NCBI GenBank assembly: GCA_021229015.1
Contig: CM037785.1
Coordinates: 38,006,416 to 38,070,415 of the forward strand
Length of the DNA: 64,000 nucleotides
Origin: Solen grandis
Taxonomy: Eukaryota; Mollusca; Bivalvia; Adapedonta; Solenidae
Reading direction: 5' to 3'
In this document: positions 23,524-33,345 of the stretch, in pieces
Position numbering within the stretch: position 1 is the stretch's first letter
Layout: each line of letters opens with the position of its first letter
Position numbers and translations under genes: made by a program
Notes under the pieces: generated by a model
Database searches by the model: none
What the model saw: the letters and a program-made list of their open reading frames with translations, nothing else
What the model was told of the DNA's origin: nothing

Positions 23524-23982
23524 TTAAAATTTATACTGGAAATCTCGTAGATAAGTGTCTTTTTGATATTTTAAAATGTTGCATATATACACATGGCCAG
23601 TCTATGGCTTCATCTTTTAAAATATTGTACCACTTATCTTCGGATTTTTTGTAATTTGTATTGATATTTTCAAGTTGTATATTATATAAAGTTTTATTTG
23701 GAGTTTTTGAATTTTCTTTTGTTTATGTTTTATTCCCTTTATTTCTCAAAATATATTTTTAGGTATATTTTTAATCAATGAATGAAATTTTAAGTAGTCA
23801 TTTTTATATATGTTGAAAATATTTTGAAATTGTTCAAAGGAGTAAATATGATTAGTTCTAAGATCTATTAATTGATCGACAACAATATTCCTTTGCCAAA
23901 CCAATTTTTGTAGAAAATCGTTTTGTTATTAACTCTTATGTTTGAGTTATTCCATATTATATTTCTTCTATTTTCATCCTTT

Positions 23983-24339
23983 TCATAACACAGTTTCACA
24001 TGATTCCATGGAATTCAAAAATAATCTTATGTTTGTTAATTTTAATCCACCATTTTTGTATTGCAAATATAGTATATCTCTTTTAATTTTATCCGGTTTG
24101 TTTTGCCATATGAAATTGAAGATCATTTTATTTATTTCTTGAATAGTTTTACTTGGAGGATTAGGCAAAACAGTAAAAGGGTATATGAGTTTTGGAAGTG
24201 CAAAAGTTTTGATTACAGTAATTTTACCTAGTAATGTGAGTTTTCTATGCTGCCATTGCTTTAAACAATTATGAAATTCCTCGAATTTTTGTTCTGTATT
24301 GTACATGACATTTGTATGATTTTCATAAAAAAAGGTCAT
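23983..24339 (-). pseudogene. L1-type ORF2, post-RT connection region
   Basis: The frame contains LKQWQHRKLTLLGKITVIKT, ALPKLIYPFTVLPNPP and IFNFIWQNKPDKIKR, followed by YKNGGLKLTNI. This is the standard segment between the reverse transcriptase and the C-terminal zinc knuckle of L1-type elements. It is separated from the reverse transcriptase frame by a shift near 24.4 kb. Confidence 0.8.
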
Positions 24340-24498
24340 ACCTAATGTTTTTGCAGAAATAGATGTAAAATTGATTGTTTTATTTTTACAATAGTTCAGA
24401 TTTTTATTTTTTAATGATCCGATTGTAATATCTCTTTGAATTGTTAAGTTTTAGACCTGATAAATATCCAAAATTTGTTATAACATTAATTAATTTAT

Positions 24499-25257
24499 TT
24501 AATGATTTTTCTGAACCATCATTAAAAATGTAGCATCATCAGCAAATAGTGTCTGTTTTATTTCAGTTTCATTTATTTTAATTCCAATAATTTCATTATC
24601 CTTCTGTATGTAGTTTGATAGTATCTCAATACAAATTATAAATAATGTCGATGAGAGCGTACATCCTTGTCGGACGCCTCTTTTAACAGGGAAGCTTTCA
24701 CTTAAATGGCCATTATTTATTATAATACTATTTATATTATTATAAAATACTTTAATCCATTTTATTAAGGAATCACCAAAGTTAAAGTATTTCAGACATT
24801 TAAACATGAAATCGTGATTAATTTTATCAAAAGCTTTTCCAAAGTCTGAAAAGAATAATAAACCTGGTCTATTTTCCCTATTTAAATAATCTAATATTTC
24901 AAATATCAAACGAACATTTTCCCCACTATATCGATTCTTCATAAAGCCTGTCTGTGAGTATGATATGATTTTTTCAAGGACTTTTTTCATTCTATTCGCG
25001 ATTGCTTTAGTTGCTATTTTGTAATCTATATTCAATAAACTTAGTGGTCTCCAATTTGATAGGTCAGTCAAGTCTTTATTTTGTTTTGGAATAAGTGTGA
25101 TTATACTTTGTCGTTGTATTTCAGAAAGTTGTCCTTTATTATATGAAAAGTTTAATGATTCAGATAAATATTTACTTATATCCTTCCAGAAAGTTTTATA
25201 AAATTCTACTGTTATTCCATCTGATCCAGGGCTTTTGTTATTTCCCATCTCTTGCAA
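24499..25257 (-). pseudogene. L1-type reverse transcriptase core
   Basis: The 252-codon frame has the canonical order of LINE reverse transcriptase blocks. NNKSPGSDGITVEFYKTFW is block 1, TLIPKQNKDLTDLSNWRPLS is block 2, QTGFMKNR follows, FFSDFGKAFDKINHDF carries the first catalytic aspartate, RGVRQGCTLSSTLFI is block 4 and LFADDATFL carries the catalytic pair. In an active element this enzyme copies element RNA into DNA at a nicked target. The frame breaks soon after FADD, and the thumb region continues in another frame from 24339. The family is closest in style to the L1/Tx1 clade; the DFGKAFD form is slightly off the usual D(Y/F)xKAFD. Confidence 0.85.
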
Positions 25258-25559
25258 GGCTTGTAAACATTCATATTCAGTTAGGAGTCCGTCACATAGT
25301 TCTTTTTCTTCTATTTTAAGTTTATTTATATTCTCATTAAAAAAATCTATATTACTGTTGTATGTTTTTCTTTCGTTATATAAGTTTTCAAAGAAGTGTT
25401 TTTCTTCATTTAGTATTTTCTTTGGGTCAGTTTCTATTTTGTTTTTAATATTAAGCTGCTGTATATGTTTTTTTCTCTGCTTGTTTTTTTTTCCATATTT
25501 GCAAAGTATTTGCTATTCTTTTCGTTGTATTCAACACTATTTGCTTTTGATCTTATAAT

Positions 25560-25750
25560 GATAGTGAAATACCAGATCAGGATAAAGGGGTATTTGAGAG
25601 AATCAGGTTAGATCTGAAATGTCTACCTGATCACAAAATACCAAGATTTGTATCAATAAATGTTGGTATTTTGTGATCAGGTAGACATTTCAGATCTAAC
25701 CTGATTCTCTCAAATACCCTTTTATCCTGATCTGGTATTTCACTATCCCA
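25560..25750. repeat. Palindrome built from two inverted copies of a BEL/Pao pol segment
   Basis: The left arm (25561-25644) and right arm (25663-25746) are reverse complements over 84 bp with one mismatch, separated by an 18-bp loop. The right arm plus flank repeats 30140-30227 in the same orientation. The left arm plus loop repeats the same region inverted, extending through the segment matching 30117-30140. The two copies join at the shared pentamer TTGGT. It sits directly against the truncated end of the LINE. Confidence 0.9.
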
Positions 25751-26018
25751 CTGGAGCCATGGAACCAACGGAGCTTACGTACTCCGTCGGAGCGATGGAG
25801 CCAATGTAATTTAAATGACTCCGTCAATACAAATAAACAAACGGGGTTAAAATTGGTACAATATAAATTCGTGTGCTTTCACGACACTCCCCACGCCATA
25901 TGACCGATCAATTCAAAGAAGTAAACAATATGACAGTAACAATTTTCTCTAACAAACCCTCTTAATAACATAACAATAACATATTACGAAATAAACCATA
26001 TTTTGTTCTCATGTTAAA

Positions 26019-27383
26019 TCAGTTTTTAAAGTATCTGTAGAAATCGTCCTCATAATAAACGAACTTATGAATGGGCTGGTCATTTTCATATGTGGTTACT
26101 CTAGTACCAGTTCTAGACCAAACCTCGACCTCGGTAATCAATGAATGTATCTCAACGTCTCTGGTTTCACCATCAGACTCGTCATCGGAAATAATGCTAA
26201 CACTGTCACTATAAGCCTGATCAGAGTGTTCATCAGAACTCATAATATAATCGCTATCAGAATTACGAGTGTCATCAGTGTCAGCGTCAACCTGGTCGGA
26301 ACCGTCCCCAACGTCAGAAAAGGCAACAACGTTCCCGCTGTGACTATTAGACACTGCACCATCAGAATCGACACCACCGTTAAAATCCGGGACACCACAA
26401 GAATCCGCGGCACCGTAAGAATCAGAGCCCTCCGAATCAGCGCCACCGTCGAAAATGGCGCCATGAACACTACCATCAGAATTGCCACTAACACTAACTC
26501 CTGCTTCACTCTGGGAATTGTCTGCCACAAAATTGTGTGTCAGGCGGTATTCATCATTGCTGTGTTCACTACTTGGCACATCACTATGCACGCTCACTAA
26601 TTTACCTTCCTGTACATTCACGTCGCCCGTCTCTACCTGAACACTGACGTCAACCATTACTTGTGCACTATGTAGTTTAACACTTTCCGTAGCACTTTTC
26701 TCTGTTTTATCAGCACACTGCACAGTTACTTCACTTTGCACGTTTATGTAACTCTCAATGCCAACGTCGTCACCCACAACTTGTACGTCTACGTGAGAAT
26801 CTACTTGGAGAGTGACGTCCTCTTCAATACGTGGTGAGTCTACGTTGCTCTGAACGGCAGCACCTTCAACGTATTCCGTCTGTATGGTTACGTCTGCAGA
26901 AAGTGACGTAATTATGTCACTTTGAACGACAACACTTTCAGGAGCACTATGGACGGTAACGTCAGAATTACTTGGCACATTAGCGTCGAGCTCTATGTCA
27001 CTGATATCACTAAGCTCACCCAGCTGGCTCAAATCAAAATTATCAACCAAGAAGTCGGTCGTTCCATTATCATTTATGTCGTGTGACAACATATCCAAGA
27101 TATCCTCGTCATCTGAAGTTAATTCTTCGTAATAGTTGCTGTAGGATGGCCCTTCATTCACACGTCTGGTACCCAAAGCTATATCTCTAGCTTCATTTAC
27201 AGAGTACTGGTGTACAAGACTTAAGTGTTTCCATAAGTAGCTCCTCCGTATGAATTTTGATGGGCAGCCATCAACAACACAATTCCAATGGTTGTCCTTA
27301 AGGTGCCTTTCTCTGACATGTCGGATTAAGTTCCTTTTGTATTTATACTCCTTTTGACAAGTATCGCACTTAAAGTTAGGCAT
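26019..27383 (-). CDS. Two-finger C2H2 protein with acidic, low-complexity body
   Basis: This is an intact intronless frame of 454 codons. Residues 4-28 (FKCDTCQKEYKYKRNLIRHV then RERH) form a classic C2H2 finger, and residues 33-59 (HWNCVVDGCPSKFIRRSYLW then KHLSLVH) a second. Such fingers bind DNA or RNA in the nucleus. The body, about residues 85-425, is Ser/Asp/Val/Glu-rich: first a loose series of V-x-V-Q-S-like phrases, then a Gly/Asp/Ser-rich part (GGADSEGSDSYGAADS). The C-terminus (VEVWSRTGTRVTTYENDQPI to YYEDDFYRYFKN) looks folded. It starts at the first ATG, right at the first finger. The gene follows the BEL/Pao pol frame in the same orientation, 461 bp after its stop. It could be a captured retroelement ORF, a retrogene or a lineage-specific host gene. 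No family beyond C2H2 is recognised. Confidence 0.7.
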   Translation of the reverse strand: MPNFKCDTCQKEYKYKRNLIRHVRERHLKDNHWNCVVDGCPSKFIRRSYLWKHLSLVHQYSVNEARDIALGTRRVNEGPSYSNYYEELTSDDEDILDMLSHDINDNGTTDFLVDNFDLSQLGELSDISDIELDANVPSNSDVTVHSAPESVVVQSDIITSLSADVTIQTEYVEGAAVQSNVDSPRIEEDVTLQVDSHVDVQVVGDDVGIESYINVQSEVTVQCADKTEKSATESVKLHSAQVMVDVSVQVETGDVNVQEGKLVSVHSDVPSSEHSNDEYRLTHNFVADNSQSEAGVSVSGNSDGSVHGAIFDGGADSEGSDSYGAADSCGVPDFNGGVDSDGAVSNSHSGNVVAFSDVGDGSDQVDADTDDTRNSDSDYIMSSDEHSDQAYSDSVSIISDDESDGETRDVEIHSLITEVEVWSRTGTRVTTYENDQPIHKFVYYEDDFYRYFKN

Positions 27384-27844
27384 TTCTTCGTTTTATTTTG
27401 TTTCGTCTTAACAGTACAAGCATTGAAATAAGAATGAACATTTTCGGGTAGCATGTTTACAAAAGATACAGGGTACAGCGATTTTCACGTGCTACACGAC
27501 TTATCACTGACCATGCTATAGCTTTGCTCCGTTCAGTTACATAACACGATGTATAGTGAAACTTTGCTCCGCCAGAGAATACCAAAACTCGTGCTATTTA
27601 CTGGTTTATATACATGTATTCCTTTTGTAACTTAATTATTACAAAAAAATTTTTGTAAGAATAACCAGAATTTAACTTTGTATGACTATTTACACGTACG
27701 TTTATGGTCAGGAATCAGTAATCCTGACATTGTATTCGTACAAAGTCGCAAGAATCTCGAATTTTCTCACGATTAATTTGCCTGTACTTATCAGTTGTAA
27801 TCCCTATCGACAAGTACTTATCATAGCAGCGTACTGCTTCAAGA
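27384..27844 (-). other. Spacer between BEL/Pao pol and the C2H2 ORF, possible LTR or promoter
   Basis: About 460 bp of noncoding sequence. It contains the TATATAAA above and a pair of similar phrases, 'ctggcggagcaaagtttcac' and 'gaacggagcaaagctatag', about 40 bp apart on the minus strand. I could not find a second copy in the window to prove it is a long terminal repeat. Confidence 0.35.
27605..27612 (-). promoter_or_regulatory. Candidate TATA box upstream of the C2H2 ORF
   Basis: On the minus strand the sequence TATATAAA lies 222 bp upstream of the ATG at 27383. It sits between the BEL/Pao integrase stop (27845) and the C2H2 start, where a BEL long terminal repeat would be expected. No other TATA-like element is as good in this interval. 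Function is inferred. Confidence 0.4.
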
Positions 27845-28900
27845 TTATGACAATTGCTCTTTAATACTTTGTCTTGCTTTTCTAGCAGCAACTCGACCTG
27901 GACATCGTTCTCGCACTTCAGGCAGATGTTTGTCTAGTTCATCAACTTTGTCAATCATTTGTTTCGACAGTTCTAAAGGAAACAGTAAGTTTAATGGTCG
28001 CTTAATCACTCGACCAGATGGTAATTGAAGTTCAGCTGATCTCACCACACTATCACGACTCTGATTAAGGGTAACTATCTTACCCATTTTCCAGCAAATT
28101 CTTGGAAGATCTTCTTTCACATGTACTATGTCACCCACTTTTGGAGTAATTTTAGATTCTATTCTTCCAGACTTAAGTCGTGTTTGGTTTCTTTCTCTTA
28201 AACTGAGAAGGTACTCGTTCTGCCAAATCTTCCAGAATTCGTGTAGTAATCTCTGACCTTTCTTCCACATTTTTAGCAGGGTGTCTGCTGCGCTTTCTGT
28301 GGGTCTATATGAAACGTCTCTGTCATCCTCGTCAATCTCAGGAGTGCCTACGTTAGGGTTTAGCGTCAAAAAGTGATTTGGTGTTAACGGAAAGTTTGAG
28401 TTTATGTCATTGCCAACATAAACCAACGGCCTTGCATTCACAACCGATTCCACTTCTTTTAGCATTGTTTGCATTTGAATTAACGTAAGCAATTTACGTC
28501 CAAGAGTTTTCCGCATTGATTTTTTGACTACACCTACAAGTCGCTCATAGAGTCCTCCCATCCAAGGGGCAAGTTCTACAATAAAAGACCATTTTATGCG
28601 TTTCTCAGAAACGTAACTCTGAACGTCCGTATCCCTGACTACATTCGCCCACACTAAATCGAGAGTTCTGCTCGCTGTCTTAAATTGTAAAGCATTATCT
28701 GACATTATTTCAGTTGGCACACCTCTTTGGGAAATGAATCTCCTGAATGCTAGAAGAAACTCCTTTGCTGACATATCTAGTAAAAGTTCCAGATGAATGG
28801 CTCTCGTCACAAAACAGGTGAATAAACATATCCACACTTTCTGGGTTTCTGTTGAAACTTTGATATACAGAGGACCTAGATAGTCGAGTCCTGTATGAGT
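27845..28900 (-). pseudogene. BEL/Pao integrase catalytic core and C-terminal domain
   Basis: The core starts near 28890 with FTHTGLDYLGPLYIKV (first Asp). It continues with FTCFVTRAIHLELLLDMS, TEIMSDNALQFK (second Asp) and APWMGGLYERLVGVVKKS (Glu), the D,D,E triad that inserts element DNA into the chromosome. After the core comes VNARPLVYVGNDI and the PLTPNHFL block, then the C-terminal domain with VGDIVHVKED and LPSGRVIKRPLNLLFPLEL. The open part runs 28837-27845, 330 codons, ending in a normal stop. It is the best preserved part of the element. Confidence 0.85.
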
Positions 28901-29355
28901 AAATGGCGGAGACTCTGAAACACGAGTTTTGGAAGAGGTGGCATTTGTGGAGCAGGGTATGGTCCGCCCTGATATCGTCTACACACATAACACTGATGTA
29001 ACACACTTTTTACGGCACTTCGTCCTTGTGGTATCCAATATTTATGTCGGATATAACTCAGTGTTTGTGATTCACCCCCATGCAACAACTGCCTGTGGTG
29101 CTGATTAATCACAAGTGTTGTGAATGTGTCTTTCTTCGGCAGAAGTATAGGGAATCTGCTACCTTCTGTCAGTGATGAGTTTTGTAATCTCCCTTTGCAT
29201 CTCAAAATACCATCGTCATCGATGCAGAGATTCAATTGCCTTTGAAGATTATATCTAGATCCATCAGTCAATGACAGAAAAACATCTTTAAAATGTTTTT
29301 TCTGTATATGATTCAACCAAAGTTTCTCCGCTTTATTAAGTTCTCCGGCACTCAA
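28876..29355 (-). pseudogene. BEL/Pao integrase zinc-binding domain
   Basis: The frame begins SAGELNKAEKLWLNHIQKKH, the usual linker after RNase H, and continues through DDDGILRCKGRLQNSSL. Then come the histidines in NQHHRQLLHGGESQTLSYIR and the cysteines in LHQCYVCRRYQG, which together form the HHCC zinc-binding module. It then slips out of frame near 28935, where the integrase core continues in another frame, consistent with a one-base indel in a short A-run. Confidence 0.8.
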
Positions 29356-30598
29356 AAAACATGTTTGCTTTCACCAGTCTTCTTAATATTTCGAATGAAA
29401 CGAAGTACATATGCCGTGACACGCAATAACTTCGTAAATGACGAAAATGACTCGGGGTTAATGCCGAATGGAGTTTCAGTGAGTGTTTGTTTGTCATGGC
29501 ACTTTGCGTCAACTGGTTCATCATGTTCTGCAATACCACAAATACACTCAATTTCAGGGAAATCACCCTTTGATTCGACATCAGATTCACTTTTTACTCT
29601 GGCGTCATGGTTTCCACTATGTTCACTATTCGGCCACATATCTGTTGATTCCTTCAACCATTGCGGTCCATGCCACCATAGCTCATCTGAACCTAATTTT
29701 TTCATGCAGGAACCACGTGTTGCTGTATCAGCTGGATTCTCGTGTGTTTTCACATATCTGAATTGTATACTGTCATGTCTCTTTATTTCGTTCACTCGAT
29801 TTCTCACAAAGACTGGCAAATCTTTCTCCGATCTTATCCACTGTAAACAACATTGTGAATCTGTAAACAAATGCGTGTTGTTTACAGGCACTTTCAATTG
29901 ATTCTTCACAAACTGTACGCATCGTACACCAATTACCACAGCCATTATCTCCAGCTTTGGTATTGACATCTTCTTTAACGGAGCAAGTCTAGATTTTGAA
30001 AAGATAAGTTCCGTCCGTATCTCGTGCGTACATTCTGTCTTCAAATACACTGCAGCTGCATAAGCTTTTGCTGATGCGTCACAAAAACAAATGATATTAT
30101 ATTCCAGATTTTGATCACCAACATTTATTGATACAAATCTTGGTATTTTGTGATCAGGTAGACATTTCAGATCTAACCTGATTCTCTCAAATACCCTTTT
30201 ATCCTGATCTGGTATTTCACTATCCCAATCAAAATTCTTGGACCACAAGTCCTGAATAACAAGCTTTCCTTTTAAAAGAATAGGAGAAAATAGACCCAAA
30301 GGATCGAAGTTAGAAGCAATTTCTTTCAGAATGCTCCTTTTCGTCGATTTGAAGTAGACATCTTCGATCTTTGGAGGTTTGATGGATATTGTATCATCCT
30401 GTGTATTCCACAAAAGTCCTAAAACAGTCATTGAACCGTCTTTGGTTCTGTCACCCTCGGGTATGTACGACCTAAGAATGGCACTGTTTGTTGCCCACTC
30501 GCGTAAATTCATGGATGCATCTTTGAACACCAACTTTGCTCCGTTGTAAAACTCTATTGCTTCTCCATCGGATCTTGCTCCTGTTATCATATTGTCAA
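29352..30598 (-). pseudogene. BEL/Pao reverse transcriptase (C-terminal end) and RNase H
   Basis: Immediately after the gap the frame reads VDNMITGARSDGEAIEFYNG, the second half of the catalytic block, here VDN rather than VDD, a form I also associate with this superfamily. Then follow NLREWATNSAILR, a GLLWNTQDDTI stretch and the ASNFDPLGLFSPILLKGKL block, diagnostic of BEL/Pao. RNase H follows with its acidic residues in CFCDASAKAYAAAVYL, SIPKLEIMAV and HLFTDSQCCLQWI. Its job is to copy element RNA and remove the template. The frame ends at a stop at 29352, where the next domain continues in another frame. Confidence 0.85.
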
Positions 30599-30600
30599 CA

Positions 30601-30700
30601 NNNNNNNNNNNNNNNNNNNNNNNNNNNNNNNNNNNNNNNNNNNNNNNNNNNNNNNNNNNNNNNNNNNNNNNNNNNNNNNNNNNNNNNNNNNNNNNNNNNN
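30601..30700. other. Scaffold gap of 100 N
   Basis: Exactly 100 unknown bases. The gap truncates the BEL/Pao pol reading frame. The true gap size is unknown, because 100 N is a conventional placeholder. Confidence 1.
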
Positions 30701-31845
30701 TTTTAACATGTGCGCATGGTGTGAGGAAGCACAGTATGATAATGATTGTCGGACTACTGACAAAAGCGGTTTTGTTGGCCCGCTCTTTTACTTGTAACAG
30801 TAAAATGCGACAACAGAACACTTCATGATTTAATCACTGATGATGTTGGCAAAGTGTGTATTCTTGGCAACGTTTGTTATACCGGAACGACCCTCTTGAA
30901 AACTATGAATTCAAAGATGGCGAAAAGTCTTGTTGTCAAGTAAGTTTTTTGTTGTTTTATCTCGAGAGCTTCATAAAAGGTGAACTCGTTATGAATTTCT
31001 TACAGATACATTTTTTGAAACTGAAATAAAATTTTAAAAAAATCAAAAATATGTTTATATTCCTGAATTCCGGATCTACATGAAAAACTATGCTAAAAAT
31101 CTTTGAAACTGACAAAGGGAACGTCTTACACATCTTATGTAAACTGACCAATAATTATGTTTGCCTCATACATTAGTTTAAATGTTTTCTCCTGGTAAAG
31201 AACATAGTTTAATGTTATGTTATTTATTTTTTATAGTTCTTCGGCAGCTATGAAAATAGACAGAAGATAACTTATAAATCTCCAGCATGTACTGTCCGTT
31301 CAAACCAGAGAGATACTTGTTTAATGCCTGTTGGTCTGCTCCACTAGACTTTCAAAACTTTCGAACATTAATTCCAATTATTTCCAATTGAATTGAATAA
31401 TTTCCATATGTTACGATAGCGAAATACGCATTTTTAATAAGGTGAAATTCCTAAATGTTGTTAAAGAGATTTGTAGCATAAAAACATACAAAGGAATTAA
31501 ATTATTTTGACTGCCAGTCAATCAATAAAATATATGTGCATGTATACAATGGGATTTGAAGATACATGTATATCTTATTCAGCTTTTACTGTAAAATTGC
31601 TACTTGAATGTCACATTTAAATTGAGCAAATAATAGTTGACGTCACAGTAAATATGTATTACATTTTCAAAACCACCCCTTATAAGCCTTTCTTTATACC
31701 ATTAATAAGGACTTGATATATTGTTTTCTATTTCAATTGACATATGATATATATGCATCTATAGAAAATATATATTTATACCTATTTTTGAGTAACAAAG
31801 TAACACATTGGGTTTTTTTTTTTTAATTGACGTCTTATAGTTTAT
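30701..31845. other. Noncoding sequence beyond the gap
   Basis: No continuation of the BEL/Pao element (gag, protease, LTR) is recognised here. No other gene is seen. Confidence 0.5.
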
Positions 31846-33345
31846 TTTTACGGCTTTCCGCAACCTGCGGAAAACGTATAGGGTTTGTTATGTTCTAAAC
31901 GGCTTTCGCAAACATGCGGAAAACATATAGGGTTTGTTATGTTTATTGTCTTCTTCTTATTATTATTATTATTACTTTTTTCTCCAACCAAATCTAAGAG
32001 TTATTTCGGTATGTTGTCAGTGTCTAAGCAACATGAAAATTAAATTGCCTCAACTAAAAAGTATAAATTTTTAAATTCAATAATTTTTAATTTTCAATGA
32101 CGTCAATTGACGTAAGATTTGACGTCAACTTCAAAAGTTTGTTCGCGCTCTAGAGTCTTTATTTTTTTTTATATTTTATCTTGTTATTTAAAAATTTTAA
32201 GAATTTATGGCAAAACCGAGTTTCGAACTTTGGTCCTAAAATTATTATTTAATGTTACAAAGGCTACTTATGAGATAGAAGCATGAAAATTGGACAGCTT
32301 ATTGGCCAAGAGGTCTACTTTCTTTTCTCTGAAAGATTTCCTTTTAAGTCACGTGGTTATGGCGTCATTTAATGGACAAAATCCTATTTTTTTTTTCAAA
32401 TATTTCTCTCGCTCTGGCTTGAGTCAATTTTAATGAAATTGAAATTGGCAGAAATAAAAAGTATCTTTTTATACATTCAGCATTTTCATATTTCATGGGG
32501 TCATAGACGTCAGATTTGGAGTCAGCTTCAAAGTTTGTTCGCGCTCTAGAGCCTTCAATTTGGTGATTATTTGATATTTTTACGAAGATGTATTTTAGGA
32601 TGTAGATGTCCACCTTGGCGTTCAAATTTCAATTCGTAAAAGATAAAGATTGTCATGGCAATACCGGAGTTACGAACCTTGGTCAAAATTAAATTTAAAT
32701 GTTACAAAAGCCCCCTGATGCGTTAAAGAATTGAAATTGGACATCATATCGGCATAGAAGTTTACTTCTATTATCTGAATGATTTTCTCTTTAGTCACGT
32801 GTTATGACGTCATCAAAAAGACAAAAACACATTTCTTTTTAAAGATTTCTTTCGCTCTGGTATCATGAATTTAAAGTCAATCTTTAATTATATCTTCAGA
32901 ATTGATAGAGTTAAAATTGAAGTGATGCATACTGCAAGAAATGTTTGTTTTGTCACGTGATTATGACGTCATGCATACTTAAGCAAGAATTGTTTTGAAA
33001 AATCATATAAAATCACCAATTAGACACTGAACTTAAACTTTTCAAATATGTCGAACTTAGTACGTTCATAAGGTCTTGAAAATTTCAAGTGATTACATCA
33101 TCAAAACTTGGCAGTTATTCATGTTTGATGGAATGCCTACTTGAAAACGTGAAAACAAACCTGTTCGCATTCTCGAAGATACTTTTTTTCTTGGTTAATA
33201 GAACGTTAGCTGAACATGTCCTTGCGAAAAAAAAAAGGATATTTTTCTTTAGTCATTTGATTTTGACGTCGATAAAATATAAAAATCATTCATTTCAATA
33301 CGTATTCGCGCTCCAGCGTCATGAGTATTGATGCCAATCTTAAGC
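31846..33345. repeat. Degenerate tandem repeat region rich in TGACGTCA-like sites
   Basis: The first part has two close copies of 'cggctttccgcaacctgcgg' / 'cggctttcgcaaacatgcgg', each followed by 'tatagggtttgttatgtt'. The rest is a series of degenerate units of roughly 400 bp, each with 'gttcgcgctctagag' or similar and 'cacgtggttatgacgtcat'. Examples lie at 32100-32160 with 32345-32375, at 32505-32570 with 32795-32820, and at 32955-32975. It resembles a decayed interspersed repeat with internal reiteration. Confidence 0.55.

Larger units (their letters stand above)
23085..25559 (-). mobile_element. L1-like LINE, 5'-truncated and frameshifted
   Basis: Read on the minus strand from 25559 to 23085, this is the reverse transcriptase and C-terminal part of an L1/Tx1-type ORF2. 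It ends in a T-rich tract on the plus strand (23085-23118), which is the poly(A) tail of the element. The 5' end is truncated exactly where the BEL-derived palindrome begins. Three frames are needed to read it: 25257-24499, 24339-23983 and 23523-23299. The endonuclease domain is absent. It is a dead copy. Confidence 0.85.
27845..30600 (-). mobile_element. BEL/Pao LTR retrotransposon, pol region, incomplete
   Basis: The minus strand carries the end of reverse transcriptase, RNase H, integrase zinc-binding domain, integrase core and the C-terminal domain typical of BEL/Pao elements. Two frameshifts (near 29355 and near 28935) break an otherwise continuous polyprotein. The 5' part (gag, protease, first part of reverse transcriptase) is lost in the scaffold gap at 30601-30700; nothing recognisable from it appears beyond the gap. 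Long terminal repeats were not located. Confidence 0.9.

Noticed and set aside
25235..25558. A 107-codon plus-strand ORF of serines and phenylalanines.
   Set aside because: Antisense to the 5' part of the L1-like reverse transcriptase region; composition reflects A/T-rich LINE sequence.
26145..26600. A 151-codon plus-strand ORF opposite the C2H2 gene.
   Set aside because: It lies wholly antisense to the low-complexity part of the intact C2H2 frame, and its repetitive composition follows from that codon usage.
29293..29901. A 202-codon plus-strand ORF.
   Set aside because: Antisense to well-recognised BEL/Pao RNase H and integrase coding sequence.
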